From: Rhipicephalus microplus
Taxonomy: Eukaryota > Arthropoda > Arachnida > Ixodida > Ixodidae
Direction: 5' to 3'
DNA length: 64,000 nucleotides
Assembly (NCBI RefSeq): GCF_043290135.1
Contig: NC_134701.1
Location: 7,594,001-7,658,000, forward strand
Made by a program: the position numbers and the translations under genes. A model generated the notes under the pieces. It worked only from the letters and a program-made list of their open reading frames with translations. It ran no database searches and had not been told where the DNA came from. Position 1 is the first letter of the stretch. Each line of letters opens with the position of its first letter. Positions 36,405-49,394 of this stretch are shown here, piece after piece.

Positions 36405-36589
36405 GTGTATTGCTTTTTTTTCTTTGGGCTGATAGCTTTGAAGATATGTTCTGATGGTGGTGAGAGTGGAGCACGACTGTCTCCGTGGCGCAATTGGCTA
36501 GCGCGATCGGCTGTTAACCGAAAGGTTTAAGGTACGAGCCCACCCGGTGGTGGTGTGGCGCTTTTTTTTCTTTGGGCTGATAGCTTTGA

Positions 36590-36930
36590 AGATATGTTCT
36601 GATGCTGGTGAGAGTGAAGCACGACTGTCTCCGTGGCGCAATTGGCTATTCGATCAGCTGTTAACTGAAAGGTTGGATGTTCGAGCCCACCCGGGAGTTG
36701 TGTGTTGCTTTTTTTTCTTTGGGCTGATAGCTCTGAAGAAATATTCTGACGGTGGTGAGAGTGGAGCACGACTGTCTCCGTGGCGCATTTGGCTAGCGCG
36801 ATCGGCTGTTAACCGAAAGGTTGGAGGTACGAGCCCTCCAGGGAGTGGTGTGTTGCTTTTTATTCTTTGGGCTGATAGCTTTGAAGATATGTTCTGATGG
36901 TGGTGAGAGTGGAGCACGACTGTCTCAATG
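36590..36930 (+). repeat. Partial 589-bp (four-monomer) duplication
   Basis: The stretch from GATGCTGGTGAGAG (36,013 and 36,602) through GAGCCCTCCAGGGAG (36,246 and 36,835) is present twice at an offset of 589 bp. The GATGCTGG form also occurs once more, near 38,086. Confidence 0.7.
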
Positions 36931-38395
36931 GCGCAATTGGCTATTCGATCGGCTGTTAACTGAAAAGTTTGAGGTTCGAGCCCTTCCGGGAGTGGTGTGT
37001 TGCTTTTTTTATTTTGGGCTGATAGCTTTGAAGATATGTAATGATGTTGGTGAGAGTGGAGCACCACTGTCTCCGTGGCGCAATTGGCTAGCGCGATCGG
37101 CTGTTAACCGAAAAATTGGAGGTACGAGCCCACCCGGTGGTGGTGCGGCGCTTTTTTTTCTTTGGGCTGATAGCTTTGAAGATATGTTCTGATGGTGTTG
37201 AGAGTGGAGCAGGATTGTCTCCGTGGCGCAATTGGCTATGCGATCTGCTGTTAACTGAAAGGTTGGAGGTTGGAGCCCTCCCGGGAGTGGTGTGTTGCTT
37301 TATTTTCTTTGGGCTGATAGCTTTGAAGATATATTCTCATGGTGGTGAGAGTGGAGCAGGACTGTCTCCTTGGCGCAATTGGCTAGCGCGATCGGCTGTT
37401 AACCGAAAGGTTGGAGGTACGAGCCCACCCGGTGGTGGTGCGGCGCTTTTTTTTCTTTTGGCTGATAGCTTTGAAGAAATGTTCTGACGGTGGTGAGAGT
37501 GGAGCACGACTGTCTCCGTAGCGCAATTGGCTATGCGAAAGGCTGTTAACCGGAAGGTTGGAGGTTCGAGCCCTCCCGGGAGTGGTGTGTTGCTTTTTTT
37601 TCTTTGGGCTGATAGCTTTGAAGAAATGTTCTGATGGTGGTGAGAGTGGAGCAGGACTGTCTCCGTTGCGCAATTGGCTAGCGCGATCGGCTGTTAACCG
37701 AAAGGTTGGAGGTACGAGCCCACCCGGTGGTGGTGCGGCGCTTTTTTTCTTTGGGCTGATAGCTCTGAAGAAATGTTCTGACGGGGGTGAGAGTGGAGCA
37801 CGACTGTCTCCGTGGCGCATTTGGCCAGCGCGATCGGCTGTTAACCGAAAGGTTGGAGGTACGAGCCCTCCCGGGAGTGGTGTGTTGCTTTTTATTCTTT
37901 GGGCTGATAGCTTTGAAGATATGTTCTGATGGTGGTGAGAGTGGAGCACCACTGTCCCTTGGCGCAATCGGCTTGCGCGATCGGCTGTTAACCGAAAGGT
38001 TGGAGGTACGAGCCCACGCAGTGGTGGTGCGGCGCTTTTTTTTCTTTGGGCTGATAGCTTTGAAGATATGTTCTGATGCTGGTGAGAGTGAAGCACGACT
38101 GTCTCCGTGGCGCAATTGGCTATTCGATCAGCTGTTAACTGAAAGGTTGGATGTTCGAGCCCACCCGGGAGTTGTGTGTTGCTTTTTTTTCTTTGGGCTG
38201 ATAGCTCTGAAGAAATATTCTGACGGTGGTGAGAGTGGAGCACGACTGTCTCCGTGGCGCATTTGGCTAGCGCGATCGGCTGTTAACCGAAAGGTTGGAG
38301 GTACGAGCCCTCCCGGGAGTGGTGTGTTGCTTTTTATTCTTTGGGCTGATAGCTTTGAAGATATGTTCTGATGGTGGTGAGAGTGGAGCACGACT

Positions 38396-38467
38396 GTCTC
38401 AATGGCGCAATTGGCTATGCGATCGGCTGTCAACTGAAAGGTTGGAGGTTCGAGTCCCGCAGGAGTG
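38396..38467 (+). pseudogene. GTC (Asp) lineage member 10
   Basis: Anticodon GTC at 38429-38431. The T arm reads GTCCCGCAGGAG. Confidence 0.75.
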
Positions 38468-38709
38468 GTGTATTGCTTTTTTTTCTTTGGGCTGATAGCT
38501 TTGAAGATATGTTCTGATGGTGGTGAGAGTGGAGCACGACTGTCTCCGTGGCGCAATTGGCTAGCGCGATCGGCTGTTAACCGAAAGGTTTAAGGTACGA
38601 GCCCACCCGGTGGTGGTGTGGCGCTTTTTTTTCTTTGGGCTGATAGCTTTGAAGATATGTTCTGATGGTGGTGAGAGTGGAGCACGACTTTCTCCATTGC
38701 GCAATTGGC

Positions 38710-39720
38710 TATTCGATCGGCTGTTAACTGAAAAGTTTGAGGTTCGAGCCCTTCCGGGAGTGGTGTGTTGCTTTTTTTATTTTGGGCTGATAGCTTTGAA
38801 GATATGTAATGATGGTGGTGAGAGTGGAGCACCACTGTCTCCGTGGCGCAATTGGCTAGCGCGATCGGCTGTTAACCGAAAAATTGGAGGTACGAGCCCA
38901 CCCGGTGGTGGTGCGGCGCTTTTTTTTCTTTGGGCTGATAGCTTTGAAGATATGTTCTGATGGTGTTGAGAGTGGAGCAGGATTGTCTCCGTGGCGCAAT
39001 TGGCTATGCGATCTGCTGTTAACTGAAAGGTTGGAGGTTGGAGCCCTCCCGGGAGTGGTGTGTTGCTTTATTTTCTTTGGGCTGATAGCTTTGAAGATAT
39101 ATTCTCATGGTGGTGAGAGTGGAGCAGGACTGTCTCCTTGGCGCAATTGGCTAGCGCGATCGGCTGTTAACCGAAAGGTTGGAGGTACGAGCCCACCCGG
39201 TGGTGGTGCGGCGCTTTTTTTTCTTTTGGCTGATAGCTTTGAAGAAATGTTCTGACGGTGGTGAGAGTGGAGCACGACTGTCTCCGTAGCGCAATTGGCT
39301 ATGCGAAAGGCTGTTAACCGGAAGGTTGGAGGTTCGAGCCCTCCCGGGAGTGGTGTGTTGCTTTTTTTTCTTTGGGCTGATAGCTTTGAAGAAATGTTCT
39401 GATGGTGGTGAGAGTGGAGCAGGACTGTCTCCGTTGCGCAATTGGCTAGCGCGATCGGCTGTTAACCGAAAGGTTGGAGGTACGAGCCCACCCGGTGGTG
39501 GTGCGGCGCTTTTTTTCTATGGGCTGATAGCTCTGAAGAAATGTTCTGACGGGGGTGAGAGTGGAGCACGACTGTCTCCGTGGCGCATTTGGCTAGCGCG
39601 ATCGGCTGTTAACCGAAAGGTTGGAGGTACGAGCCCTCCCGGGAGTGGTGTGTTGCTTTTTATTCTTTGGGCTGATAGCTTTGAAGATATGTTCTGATGG
39701 TGGTGAGAGTGGAGCAGGAC
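38710..39720 (+). repeat. Copy of the block at about 36,940-37,950, offset 1,768 bp
   Basis: Seven monomers recur at an offset of 12 monomers. Both copies have GAGCACCACTGTCTCC and CCGTTGCGCAATTGG. They diverge after GAGTGGAGCA near 37,947/39,715. Confidence 0.75.
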
Positions 39721-41192
39721 AGTCTCCGTGGCGCAATTGGCAAACGCGATCGGCTGTTAACCGAAAGGTTGGAGCTACGAGCCCTCCCGGGAGTGGTGTG
39801 ATGCTTTTTTTATTTCGGGCTGATAGCTATGAAGATATGTTGTGATGGTGGTGAGATTGGAGCACGACTGTCTCCGTGGCGCAATCGGCTAGCACGATCG
39901 GCTGTTAACCGAAAGGTTGGAGGTACGAGCCCACCCGGTGGTGGTGCGGCGCTCTTTTTTCTTTGGGCTGATAGCTTTGAAGATATGTTCTGATGGTGTT
40001 GAGAGTGGAGCAGGACTGTCTCCGTGGCGCAATGGGCTAGCGCGATCGGCTGTTAACCGAAAGGTTGGAGGTACGAGCCCACCCGGTGGTGGTGCGGTGC
40101 TTGTTTTTCTTTGGGCTGATAGCTTTGAAGATATGTTATGATGGTGGTGAGAGTGGAGCACGACTGTCTCCGTGGCGCAATTGGCTAGCGCGATCGGCTG
40201 TTAACCGAAAGATTGGAGGTACGAGCCCACCCGGTGGTGGTGCGGCGCTCTTTTTTCTTTGGGCTGATAGCTTTGAAGATATGTTCTGATGGTGTTGAGA
40301 GTGGAGCAGGACTGTCTCCGTGGCGCAATGGGCTAGCGCGATCGGCTGTTAACCGAAAGGTTGGAGGTACGAGCCCACCCGGTGGTGGTGCGGTGCTTGT
40401 TTTTCTTTGGGCTGATAGCTTTGAAGGTATGTTATGATGGTGGTGAGAGTGGAGCACGACAGTCTCCGTGGCGCGATCGGCTAGCGCCATCGGCTGTTAA
40501 CCGAAAGGTTGGAGGTACGAGCCCACGCAGTGGTGGTGCGGCGCTTTTTTTTGGGCTGATAGCTTTGAAGATATGTTCTGATGGTGGTGAGAGTGAAGCA
40601 CGACTGTCTCCGTGGCGCAATTGGCTATTCGATCGGCTGTTAACTGAAAGGTTGGATGTTCGAGCCCTCCCGGGAGTAGTGTGTTGCTTTTTTTTCTTTG
40701 GGCTGATAGCTTCGAAGATATGTTCTGATGGTGGTGAGTGTGGAGCAGGATTGTCTCCGTGGCGCAATTGGTTATGCGATCTGCTGTTAACTGAAAGGTT
40801 GGAGGTTGGAGCCCTCCCGGGAGTGGTGTGTTGCTTTATTTTCTTTGGGCTGATAGCTTTGAAGATATATTCTCATGGTGGTGAGAGTGGAGCAGGACTG
40901 TCTCCTTGGCGCAATTGGCTAGCGCGATCGGCTGTTAACCGAAAGGTTGGAGGTACGAGCCCACCCGGTGGTGGTGCGGCGCTTTTTTTTTCTTTTGGCT
41001 GATAGCTTTGAAGAAATGTTCTGACGGTGGTGAGAGTGGAGCACGACTGTCTCCGTAGCGCAATTGGCTATGCGAGAGGCTGTTAACCGGAAGGTTGGAG
41101 GTTCGAGCCCTGCCGGGAGTGGTGTGTTGCTTTTTTTTTGGGCTGATAGCTTTGAAGAAATGTTCTGATGGTGGTGAGAGTGGAGCAGGACT

Positions 41193-41266
41193 GTCTCCGT
41201 GGCGCAATTGGCTAGCGCGATCGGCTGTTAACCGAAAGGTTGGAGGTTCGAGCCCACCCGGTGGTG
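41193..41266 (+). tRNA. tRNA-Asn(GTT)-like unit, TTC T loop with CCACC T stem
   Basis: TTC T loop with CCACC stem in the right domain. The related unit near 46,057 has the same T loop. Confidence 0.45.
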
Positions 41267-41929
41267 GTGCGGCACTTTTTTTCTTTGGGCTGATAGCTCT
41301 GAAGAAATGTTCTGACGGGGGTGAGAGTGGAGCACGACTGTCTCCGTGGCGCAATTGGCTAGCGCGATCGGCTGTTAACCGAAAGGTTTAAGGTACGAGC
41401 CCACCCGGTGGTGGTGCGGCGCTTTTTTTTCTTTGGGCTGATAGCTTTGAAGATATGTTCTGATGGTGGTGAGAGTGGAGCACGACTTTCTCCATGGCGC
41501 AATTGGCTATTCGATCGGCTGTTAACTGAAAAGTTTGAGGTTCGAGCCCTTCCGGGAGTGGTGTGTTGCTTTTTTTATTTTGGGCTGATAGCTTTGAAGA
41601 TATGTAATGATGGTCGTGAGAGCGGAGCACGACTGTCTCCGTGGCGCAATTGGCTAGCGCGATCGGCTGTTAACCGAAAGATTGGAGGTACGAGCCCACC
41701 CGGTGGTGGTGCGGCGCTTTTTTTTCTTTGGGCTGATAGCTTTGAAGATATGTTCTGATGGTGGTGAGAGTGGAGCACGACTTTCTCCATGGCGCAATTG
41801 GCTATTCGATCGGCTGTTAACTGAAAAGTTTGAGGTTCGAGCCCTTCCGGGAGTGGTGTGTTGCTTTTTTTATTTTGGGCTGATAGCTTTGAAGATATGT
41901 AATGATGGTGGTGAGAGTGGAGCACGACT

Positions 41930-42003
41930 GTCTCCGTGGCGCAATTGGCTAGCGCGATCGGCTGTTAACCGGAAGGTTGGAGGTTCGAGCCCTCCCGGGA
42001 GTG
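41930..42003 (+). tRNA. tRNA-Asn(GTT)-like gene, CCGGA anticodon-stem form
   Basis: D arm, T stem and TTC loop are intact. The 3' anticodon stem is CCGGA, giving a T-G pair where the type has T-A. The 5' half has the normal D arm and the 3' half comes from the marker family, so it looks like a recombinant of the two. Confidence 0.5.
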
Positions 42004-42199
42004 GTGTGTTGCTTTTTTTTCTTTGGGCTGATAGCTTTGAAGAAATGTTCTGATGGTGGTGAGAGTGGAGCAGGACTGTCTCCGTGGCGCAATTGGCTAG
42101 CGCGATCGGCTGTTAACCGAAAGGTTGGAGGTACGAGCCCACCCGGTGGTGGTGCGGCGCTTTTTTTGTTTGGGCTGATAGCTCTGAAGAAATGTTCTG

Positions 42200-43420
42200 A
42201 CGGGGGTGAGAGTGGAGCACGACTGTCTCCGTGGCGCATTTGGCTAGCGCGATCGGCTGTTAACCGAAAGGTTGGAGGTACGAGCCCTCCCGGGAGTGGT
42301 GTGTTGCTTTTTATTCTTTGGGCTGATAGCTTTGAAGATATGTTGTGATGGTGGTGAGAGTGGAGCAGGACAGTCTCCGTGGCGCAATTGGCAAACGCGA
42401 TCGGCTGTTAACCGAAAGGTTGGAGCTACGAGCCCTCCCGGGAGTGGTGTGATGCTTTTTTTATTTCGGGCTGATAGCTATGAAGATATGTTGTGATGGT
42501 GGTGAGATTGGAGCACGACTGTCTCCGTGGCGCAATCGGCTAGCACGATCGGCTGTTAACCGAAAGGTTGGAGGTACGAGCCCACCCGGTGGTGGTGCGG
42601 CGCTCTTTTTTCTTTGGGCTGATAGCTTTGAAGATATGTTCTGATGGTGTTGAGAGTGGAGCAGGACTGTCTCCGTGGCGCAATGGGCTAGCGCGATCGG
42701 CTGTTAACCGAAAGGTTGGAGGTACGAGCCCACCCGGTGGTGGTGCGGTGCTTGTTTTTCTTTGGGCTGATAGCTTTGAAGATATGTTATGATGGTGGTG
42801 AGAGTGGAGCACGACTGTCTCCGTGGCGCAATTGGCTAGCGCGATCGGCTGTTAACCGAAAGATTGGAGGTACGAGCCCACCCGGTGGTGGTGCGGCGCT
42901 CTTTTTTCTTTGGGCTGATAGCTTTGAAGATATGTTCTGATGGTGTTGAGAGTGGAGCAGGACTGTCTCCGTGGCGCAATGGGCTAGCGCGATCGGCTGT
43001 TAACCGAAAGGTTGGAGGTACGAGCCCACCCGGTGGTGGTGCGGCGCTTGTTTTTCTTTGGGCTGATAGCTTTGAAGATATGTTATGATGGTGGTGAGAG
43101 TGGAGCACGACAGTCTCCGTGGCGCGATCGGCTAGCGCCATCGGCTGTTAACCGAAAGGTTGGAAGTACGAGCCCACGCAGTGGTGGTGCGGCGCTTTTT
43201 TTTGGCTGATAGCTTTGAAGATATGTTCTGATGGTGGTGAGAGTGAAGCACGACTGTGTCCGTGGCGCAATTGGCTATTCGATCGGCTGTTAACTGAAAG
43301 GTTGGATGTTCGAGCCCTCCCGGGAGTAGTGTGTTGCTTTTTTTTCTTTGGGCTGATAGCTTCGAAGATATGTTCTGATGGTGGTGAGTGTGGAGCAGGA
43401 TTGTCTCCGTGGCGCAATTG
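42200..43420 (+). repeat. Copy of the block at about 39,550-40,770, offset 2,651 bp
   Basis: This block carries the rare D-arm form GGCAAACGCG, followed by GTGATGC and CGGTGCTTG spacers. The D-arm form occurs five times in all, near 39,739, 42,390, 44,602, 47,402 and 51,086, each time in the same family order, so the block was copied repeatedly within the 40-52 kb part. Confidence 0.75.
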
Positions 43421-44140
43421 GCTATGCGATCTGCTGTTAACTGAAAGGTTGGAGGTTGGAGCCCTCCCGGGAGTGGTGTGTTGCTTTATTTTCTTTGGGC
43501 TGATAGCTTTGAAGATATATTCTCATGGTGGTGAGAGTGGAGCAGGACTGTCTCCTTGGCGCAATTGGCTAGCGCGATCGGCTGTTAACCGAAAGGTTGG
43601 AGGTACGAGCCCACCCGGTGGTGGTGCGGCGCTTTTTTTTTCTTTTGGCTGATAGCTTTGAAGAAATGTTCTGACGGTGGTGAGAGTGGAGCACGACTGT
43701 CTCCGTAGCGCAATTGGCTATGCGAAAGGCTGTTAACTGAAAGGTTGGAGGTTGGAGCCCTCCCGGGAGTGGTGTGTTGCTTTATTTTCTTTGGGCTGAT
43801 AGCTTTGAAGATATATTCTCATGGTGGTGAGAGTGGAGCAGGACTGTCTCCTTGGCGCAATTGGCTAGCGCGATCGGCTGTTAACCGAAAGGTTGGAGGT
43901 ACGAGCCAACCCGGTGGTGGTGCGGCGCTTTTTTTTCTTTGGGCTGATAGCTTTGAAGATATGTTCTGATGGTGGTGAGAGTGGAGCACGACTGTCTCCG
44001 TGGCGCAATCGGCTATTCGATCGGCTGTTAACTGAAAAGTTTGAGGTTCGAGCCCTTCCGGGAGTGGTGTGTTGCTTTTTTTATTTTGGGCTGATAGCTT
44101 TGAAGATATGTAATGATGGTGGTGAGAGTGGAGCACGACT

Positions 44141-44214
44141 GTCTCCGTGGCGCAATTGGCTAGCGCGATCGGCTGTTAACCGGAAGGTTGGAGGTTCGAG
44201 CCCTCCCGGGAGTG
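44141..44214 (+). tRNA. tRNA-Asn(GTT)-like gene, CCGGA form, copy 2
   Basis: Same tRNA sequence as 41930-42003 in a neighbouring higher-order block. Confidence 0.5.
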
Positions 44215-46645
44215 GTGTGTTGCTTTTTTTTCTTTGGGCTGATAGCTTTGAAGAAATGTTCTGATGGTGGTGAGAGTGGAGCAGGACTGTCTGCGTGGCG
44301 CAATTGGCTAGCGCGATCGGCTGTTAACCGAAAGGTTGGAGGTACGAGCCCACCCGGTGGTGGTGCGGCGCTTTTTTTCTTTGGGCTGATAGCTCTGAAG
44401 AAATGTTCTGACGGGGGTGAGAGTGGAGCACGACTGTCTCCGTGGCGCATTTGGCTAGCGCGATCGGCTGTTAACCGAAAGGTTGGAGGTACGAGCCCTC
44501 CCGGGAGTGGTGTGTTGCTTTTTATTCTTTGGGCTGATAGCTTTGAAGATATGTTCTGATGGTGGTGAGAGTGGAGCAGGACAGTCTCCGTGGCGCAATT
44601 GGCAAACGCGATCGGCTGTTAACCGAAAGGTTGGAGCTACGAGCCCTCCCGGGAGTGGTGTGATGCTTTTTTTATTTCGGGCTGATAGCTATGAAGATAT
44701 GTTGTGATGGTGGTGAGATTGGAGCACGACTGTCTCCGTGGCGCAATCGGCTAGCACGATCGGCTGTTAACCGAAAGGTTGGAGGTACGAGCCCACCCGG
44801 TGGTGGGGCGGCGCTCTTTTTTCTTTGGGCTGATAGCTTTGAAGATATGTTCTGATGGTGTTGAGAGTGGAGCAGGACTGTCTCCGTGGCGCAATGGGCT
44901 AGCGCGATCGGCTGTTAACCGAAAGGTTGGAGGTACGAGCCCACCCGGTGGTGGTGCGGTGCTTGTTTTTCTTTGGGCTTATAGCTTTGAAGATATGTTA
45001 TGATGGTGGTGAGAGTGGAGCACGACTGTCTCCGTGGCGCAATTGGCTAGCGCGATCGGCTGTTAATCGAAAGATTGGAGGTACGAGCCCACCCGGTGGT
45101 GGTGTGATGCTTTTTTTATTTCGGGCTGATAGCTATGAAGATATGTTGTGATGGTGGTGAGATTGGAGCACGACTGTCTCCGTGGCGCAATCGGCTAGCA
45201 CGATCGGCTGTTAACCGAAAGGTTGGAGGTACGAGCCCACCCGGTGGTGGTGCGGCGCTTGTTTTTCTTTGGGCTGATAGCTTTGAAGATATGTTATGAT
45301 GGTGGTGAGAGTGGAGCACGACAGTCTCCGTGGCGCGATCGGCTAGCGCCATCGGCTGTTAACCGAAAGGTTGGAGGTACGAGCCCACGCAGTGGTGGTG
45401 CGGCGCTTTTTTTTGGGCTGATAGCTTTGAAGATATGTTCTGATGGTGGTGAGAGTGAAGCACGACTGTCTCCGTGGCGCAATTGGCTATTCGATCGGCT
45501 GTTAACTGAAAGGTTGGATGTTCGAGCCCTCCCGGGAGTAGTGTGTTGCTTTTTTTTCTTTGGGCTGATAGCTTCGAAGATATGTTCTGATGGTGGTGAG
45601 TGTGGAGCAGGATTGTCTCCGTGGCGCAATTGGTTATGCGATCTGCTGTTAACTGAAAGGTTGGAGGTTGGAGCCATCCCGGGAGTGGTGTGTTGCTTTA
45701 TTTTCTTTGGGCTGATAGCTTTGAAGATATATTCTCATGGTGGTGAGAGTGGAGCAGGACTGTCTCCTTGGCGCAATTGGCTAGCGCGATCGGCTGTTAA
45801 CCGAAAGGTTGGAGGTACGAGCCCACTCGGTGGTGGTGCGGCGCTTTTTTTTTTCTTTTGGCTGATAGCTTTGAAGAAATGTTCTGACGGTGGTGAGAGT
45901 GGAGCACGACTGTCTCCGTAGCGCAATTGGCTATGCGAAAGGCTGTTAACGGGAAGGTTGGAGGTTCGAGCCCTCCCGGGAGTGGTGTGTTGCTTTTTTT
46001 TTGGGCTGATAGCTTTGAAGAAATGTTCTGATGGTGGTGAGAGTGGAGCAGGACTGTCTCCGTGGCGCAATTGGCTAGCGCGATCGGCTGTTAACCGAAA
46101 GGTTGGAGGTTCGAGCCCACCCGGTGGTGGTGCGGCGCTTTTTTTCTTTGGGCTGATAGCTCTGAAGAAATGTTCTGACGGGGGTGAGAGTGGAGCACGA
46201 CTGTCTCCGTGGCGCAATTGGCTAGCGCGATCGGCTGTTAACCGAAAGGTTTAAGGTACGAGCCCACCCGGTGGTGGTGCGGCGCTTTTTTTTCTTTGGG
46301 CTGATAGCTTTGAAGATATGTTCTGATGGTGGTGAGAGTGGAGCACGACTTTCTCCATGGCGCAATTGGCTATTCGATCGGCTGTTAACTGAAAAGTTTG
46401 AGGTTCGAGCCCTTCCGGGAGTGGTGTGTTGCTTTTTTTATTTTGGGCTGATAGCTTTGAAGATATGTAATGATGGTCGTGAGAGCGGAGCACGACTGTC
46501 TCCGTGGCGCAATTGGCTAGCGCGATCGGCTGTTAACCGAAAGATTGGAGGTACGAGCCCACCCGGTGGTGGTGCGGCGCTCTTTTTTCTTTGGGCTGAT
46601 AGCTTTGAAGATATGTTCTGATGGTGTTGAGAGTGGAGCAGGACT

Positions 46646-46719
46646 GTCTCCGTGGCGCAATGGGCCAGCGCGATCGGCAGTTAGCCGAAAGGTTGGAGGT
46701 ACGAGCCCACCCTGTGGTG
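46646..46719 (+). pseudogene. Collapsed-loop tRNA-Asn-like unit, copy 5
   Basis: GGCAGTTAGCC anticodon region with CCACCCTGTGG, as in copies 3 and 4, plus a private GGGCCAGCG D-arm change. Confidence 0.7.
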
Positions 46720-46940
46720 GTGCGGCGCTTGTTTTTCTTTGGGCTGATAGCTTTGAAGATATGTTCTGATGGTGGTGAGAGTGGAGCACGACTGTCTCCG
46801 TGGCGCAATCGGCTATTCGATCGGCTGTTAACTGAAAAGTTTGAGGTTCGAGCCCTTCCGGGAGTGGTGTGTTGCTTTTTTTATTTTGGGCTGATAGCTT
46901 TGAAGATATGTAATGATGGTGGTGAGAGTGGAGCACGACT

Positions 46941-47014
46941 GTCTCCGTGGCGCAATTGGCTAGCGCGATCGGCTGTTAACCGGAAGGTTGGAGGTTCGAG
47001 CCCTCCCGGGAGTG
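46941..47014 (+). tRNA. tRNA-Asn(GTT)-like gene, CCGGA form, copy 3
   Basis: Offset of 2,800 bp from copy 2. The spacer after it has TTTAAAGAAATG where the others have TTTGAAGAAATG. Confidence 0.5.
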
Positions 47015-47922
47015 GTGTGTTGCTTTTTTTTCTTTGGGCTGATAGCTTTAAAGAAATGTTCTGATGGTGGTGAGAGTGGAGCAGGACTGTCTGCGTGGCG
47101 CAATTGGCTAGCGCGATCGGCTGTTAACCGAAAGGTTGGAGGTACGAGCCCACCCGGTGGTGGTGCGGCGCTTTTTTTCTTTGGGCTGATAGCTCTGAAG
47201 AAATGTTCTGACGGGGGTGAGAGTGGAGCACGACTGTCTCCGTGGCGCATTTGGCTAGCGCGATCGGCTGTTAACCGAAAGGTTGGAGGTACGAGCCCTC
47301 CCGGGAGTGGTGTGTTGCTTTTTATTCTTTGGGCTGATAGCTTTGAAGATATGTTCTGATGGTGGTGAGAGTGGAGCAGGACAGTCTCCGTGGCGCAATT
47401 GGCAAACGCGATCGGCTGTTAACCGAAAGGTTGGAGCTACGAGCCCTCCCGGGAGTGGTGTGATGCTTTTTTTATTTCGGGCTGATAGCTATGAAGATAT
47501 GTTGTGATGGTGGTGAGATTGGAGCACGACTGTCTCCGTGGCGCAATCGGCTAGCACGATCGGCTGTTAACCGAAAGGTTGGAGGTACGAGCCCACCCGG
47601 TGGTGGTGCGGCGCTCTTTTTTCTTTGGGCTGATAGCTTTGAAGATATGTTCTGATGGTGTTGAGAGTGGAGCAGGACTGTCTCCGTGGCGCAATGGGCT
47701 AGCGCGATCGGCTGTTAACCGAAAGGTTGGAGGTACGAGCCCACCCGGTGGTGGTGCGGTGCTTGTTTTTCTTTGGGCTGATAGCTTTGAAGATATGTTA
47801 TGATGGTGGTGAGAGTGGAGCACGACTGTCTCCGTGGCGCAATTGGCTAGCGCGATCGGCTGTTAACCGAAAGATTGGAGGTACGAGCCCACCCGGTGGT
47901 GGTGCGGCGCTCTTTTTTCTTT

Positions 47923-49394
47923 GGGCTGATAGCTTTGAAGATATGTTCTGATGGTGTTGAGAGTGGAGCAGGACTGTCTCCGTGGCGCAATGGGCTAGCG
48001 CGATCGGCTGTTAACCGAAAGGTTGGAGGTACGAGCCCACCCGGTGGTGGTGCGGCGCTTGTTTTTCTTTGGGCTGATAGCTTTGAAGATATGTTATGAT
48101 GGTGGTGAGAGTGGAGCACGACAGTCTCCGTGGCGCGATCGGCTAGCGCCATCGGCTGTTAACCGAAAGGTTGGAGGTACGAGCCCACGCAGTGGTGGTG
48201 CGGCGCTTTTTTTTTGGCTGATAGCTTTGAAGATATGTTCTGATGGTGGTGAGAGTGAAGCACGACTGTCTCCGTGGGGCAATTGGCTATTCGATCGGCT
48301 GTTAACTGAAAGGTTGGATGTTCGAGCCCTCCCGGGAGTAGTGTGTTGCTTTTTTTTCTTTGGGCTGATAGCTTCGAAGATATGTTCTGATGGTGGTGAG
48401 TGTGGAGCAGGATTGTCTCCGTGGCGCAATTGGCTATGCGATCTGCTGTTAACTGAAAGGTTGGAGGTTGGAGCCCTCCCGGGAGTGGTGTGTTGCTTTA
48501 TTTTCTTTGGGCTGATAGCTTTGAAGATATATTCTCATGGTGGTGAGAGTGGAGCAGGACTGTCTCCTTGGCGCAATTGGCTAGCGCGATCGGCTGTTAA
48601 CCGAAAGGTTGGAGGTACGAGCCCACCCGGTGGTGGTGCGGCGCTTTTTTTTTCTTTTGGCTGATAGCTTTGAAGAAATGTTCTGACGGTGGTGAGAGTG
48701 GAGCACGACTGTCTCCGTAGCGCAATTGGCTATGCGAAAGGCTGTTAACTGAAAGGTTGGAGGTTGGAGCCCTCCCGGGAGTGGTGTGTTGCTTTATTTT
48801 CTTTGGGCTGATAGCTTTGAAGATATATTCTCATGGTGGTGAGAGTGGAGCAGGACTGTCTCCTTGGCGCAATTGGCTAGCGCGATCGGCTGTTAACCGA
48901 AAGGTTGGAGGTACGAGCCAACCCGGTGGTGGTGCGGCGCTTTGTTTTCTTTGGGCTGATAGCTTTGAAGATATGTTCTGATGGTGGTGAGAGTGGAGCA
49001 CGACTGTCTCCGTGGCGCAATCGGCTATTCGATCGGCTGTTAACTGAAAAGTTTGAGGTTCGAGCCCTTCCGGGAGTGGTGTGTTGCTTTTTTTATTTTG
49101 GGCTGATAGCTTTGAAGATATGTAATGATGGTGGTGAGAGTGGAGCACGACTGTCTCCGTGGCGCAATTGGCTAGCGCGATCGGCTGTTAACCGGAAGGT
49201 TGGAGGTTCGAGCCCTCCCGGGAGTGGTGTGTTGCTTTTTTTTCTTTGGGCTGATAGCTTTGAAGAAATGTTCTGATGGTGGTGAGAGTGGAGCAGGTCT
49301 GTCTGCGTGGCGCAATTGGCTAGCGCGATCGGCTGTTAACCGAAAGGTTGGAGGTACGAGCCCACCCGGTGGTGGTGCGGCGCTTTTTTTCTTT
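47923..49394 (+). repeat. 1,472-bp tandem duplication, copy 1 (10 monomers)
   Basis: It is followed directly by its copy at 49,395-50,866. I saw only a handful of differences by eye: GGGGCAATTGG at about 48,277, CTTTGTTTTC at about 48,940 and GCAGGTCTGTC at about 49,284 in this copy, and CTTTTTCTTC at about 49,821 in the other. Confidence 0.85.
49153..49226 (+). tRNA. tRNA-Asn(GTT)-like gene, CCGGA form, copy 4
   Basis: Lies in the first copy of the 1,472-bp duplication. Confidence 0.5.

Noticed and set aside
37383..38243. The longest open reading frame (286 codons, minus strand) as a real protein gene
   Set aside because: It is made of antisense tRNA-like units and spacers, has no recognisable domain, and exists because several units here lack in-frame stops. 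Similar frames occur all over the array on both strands.
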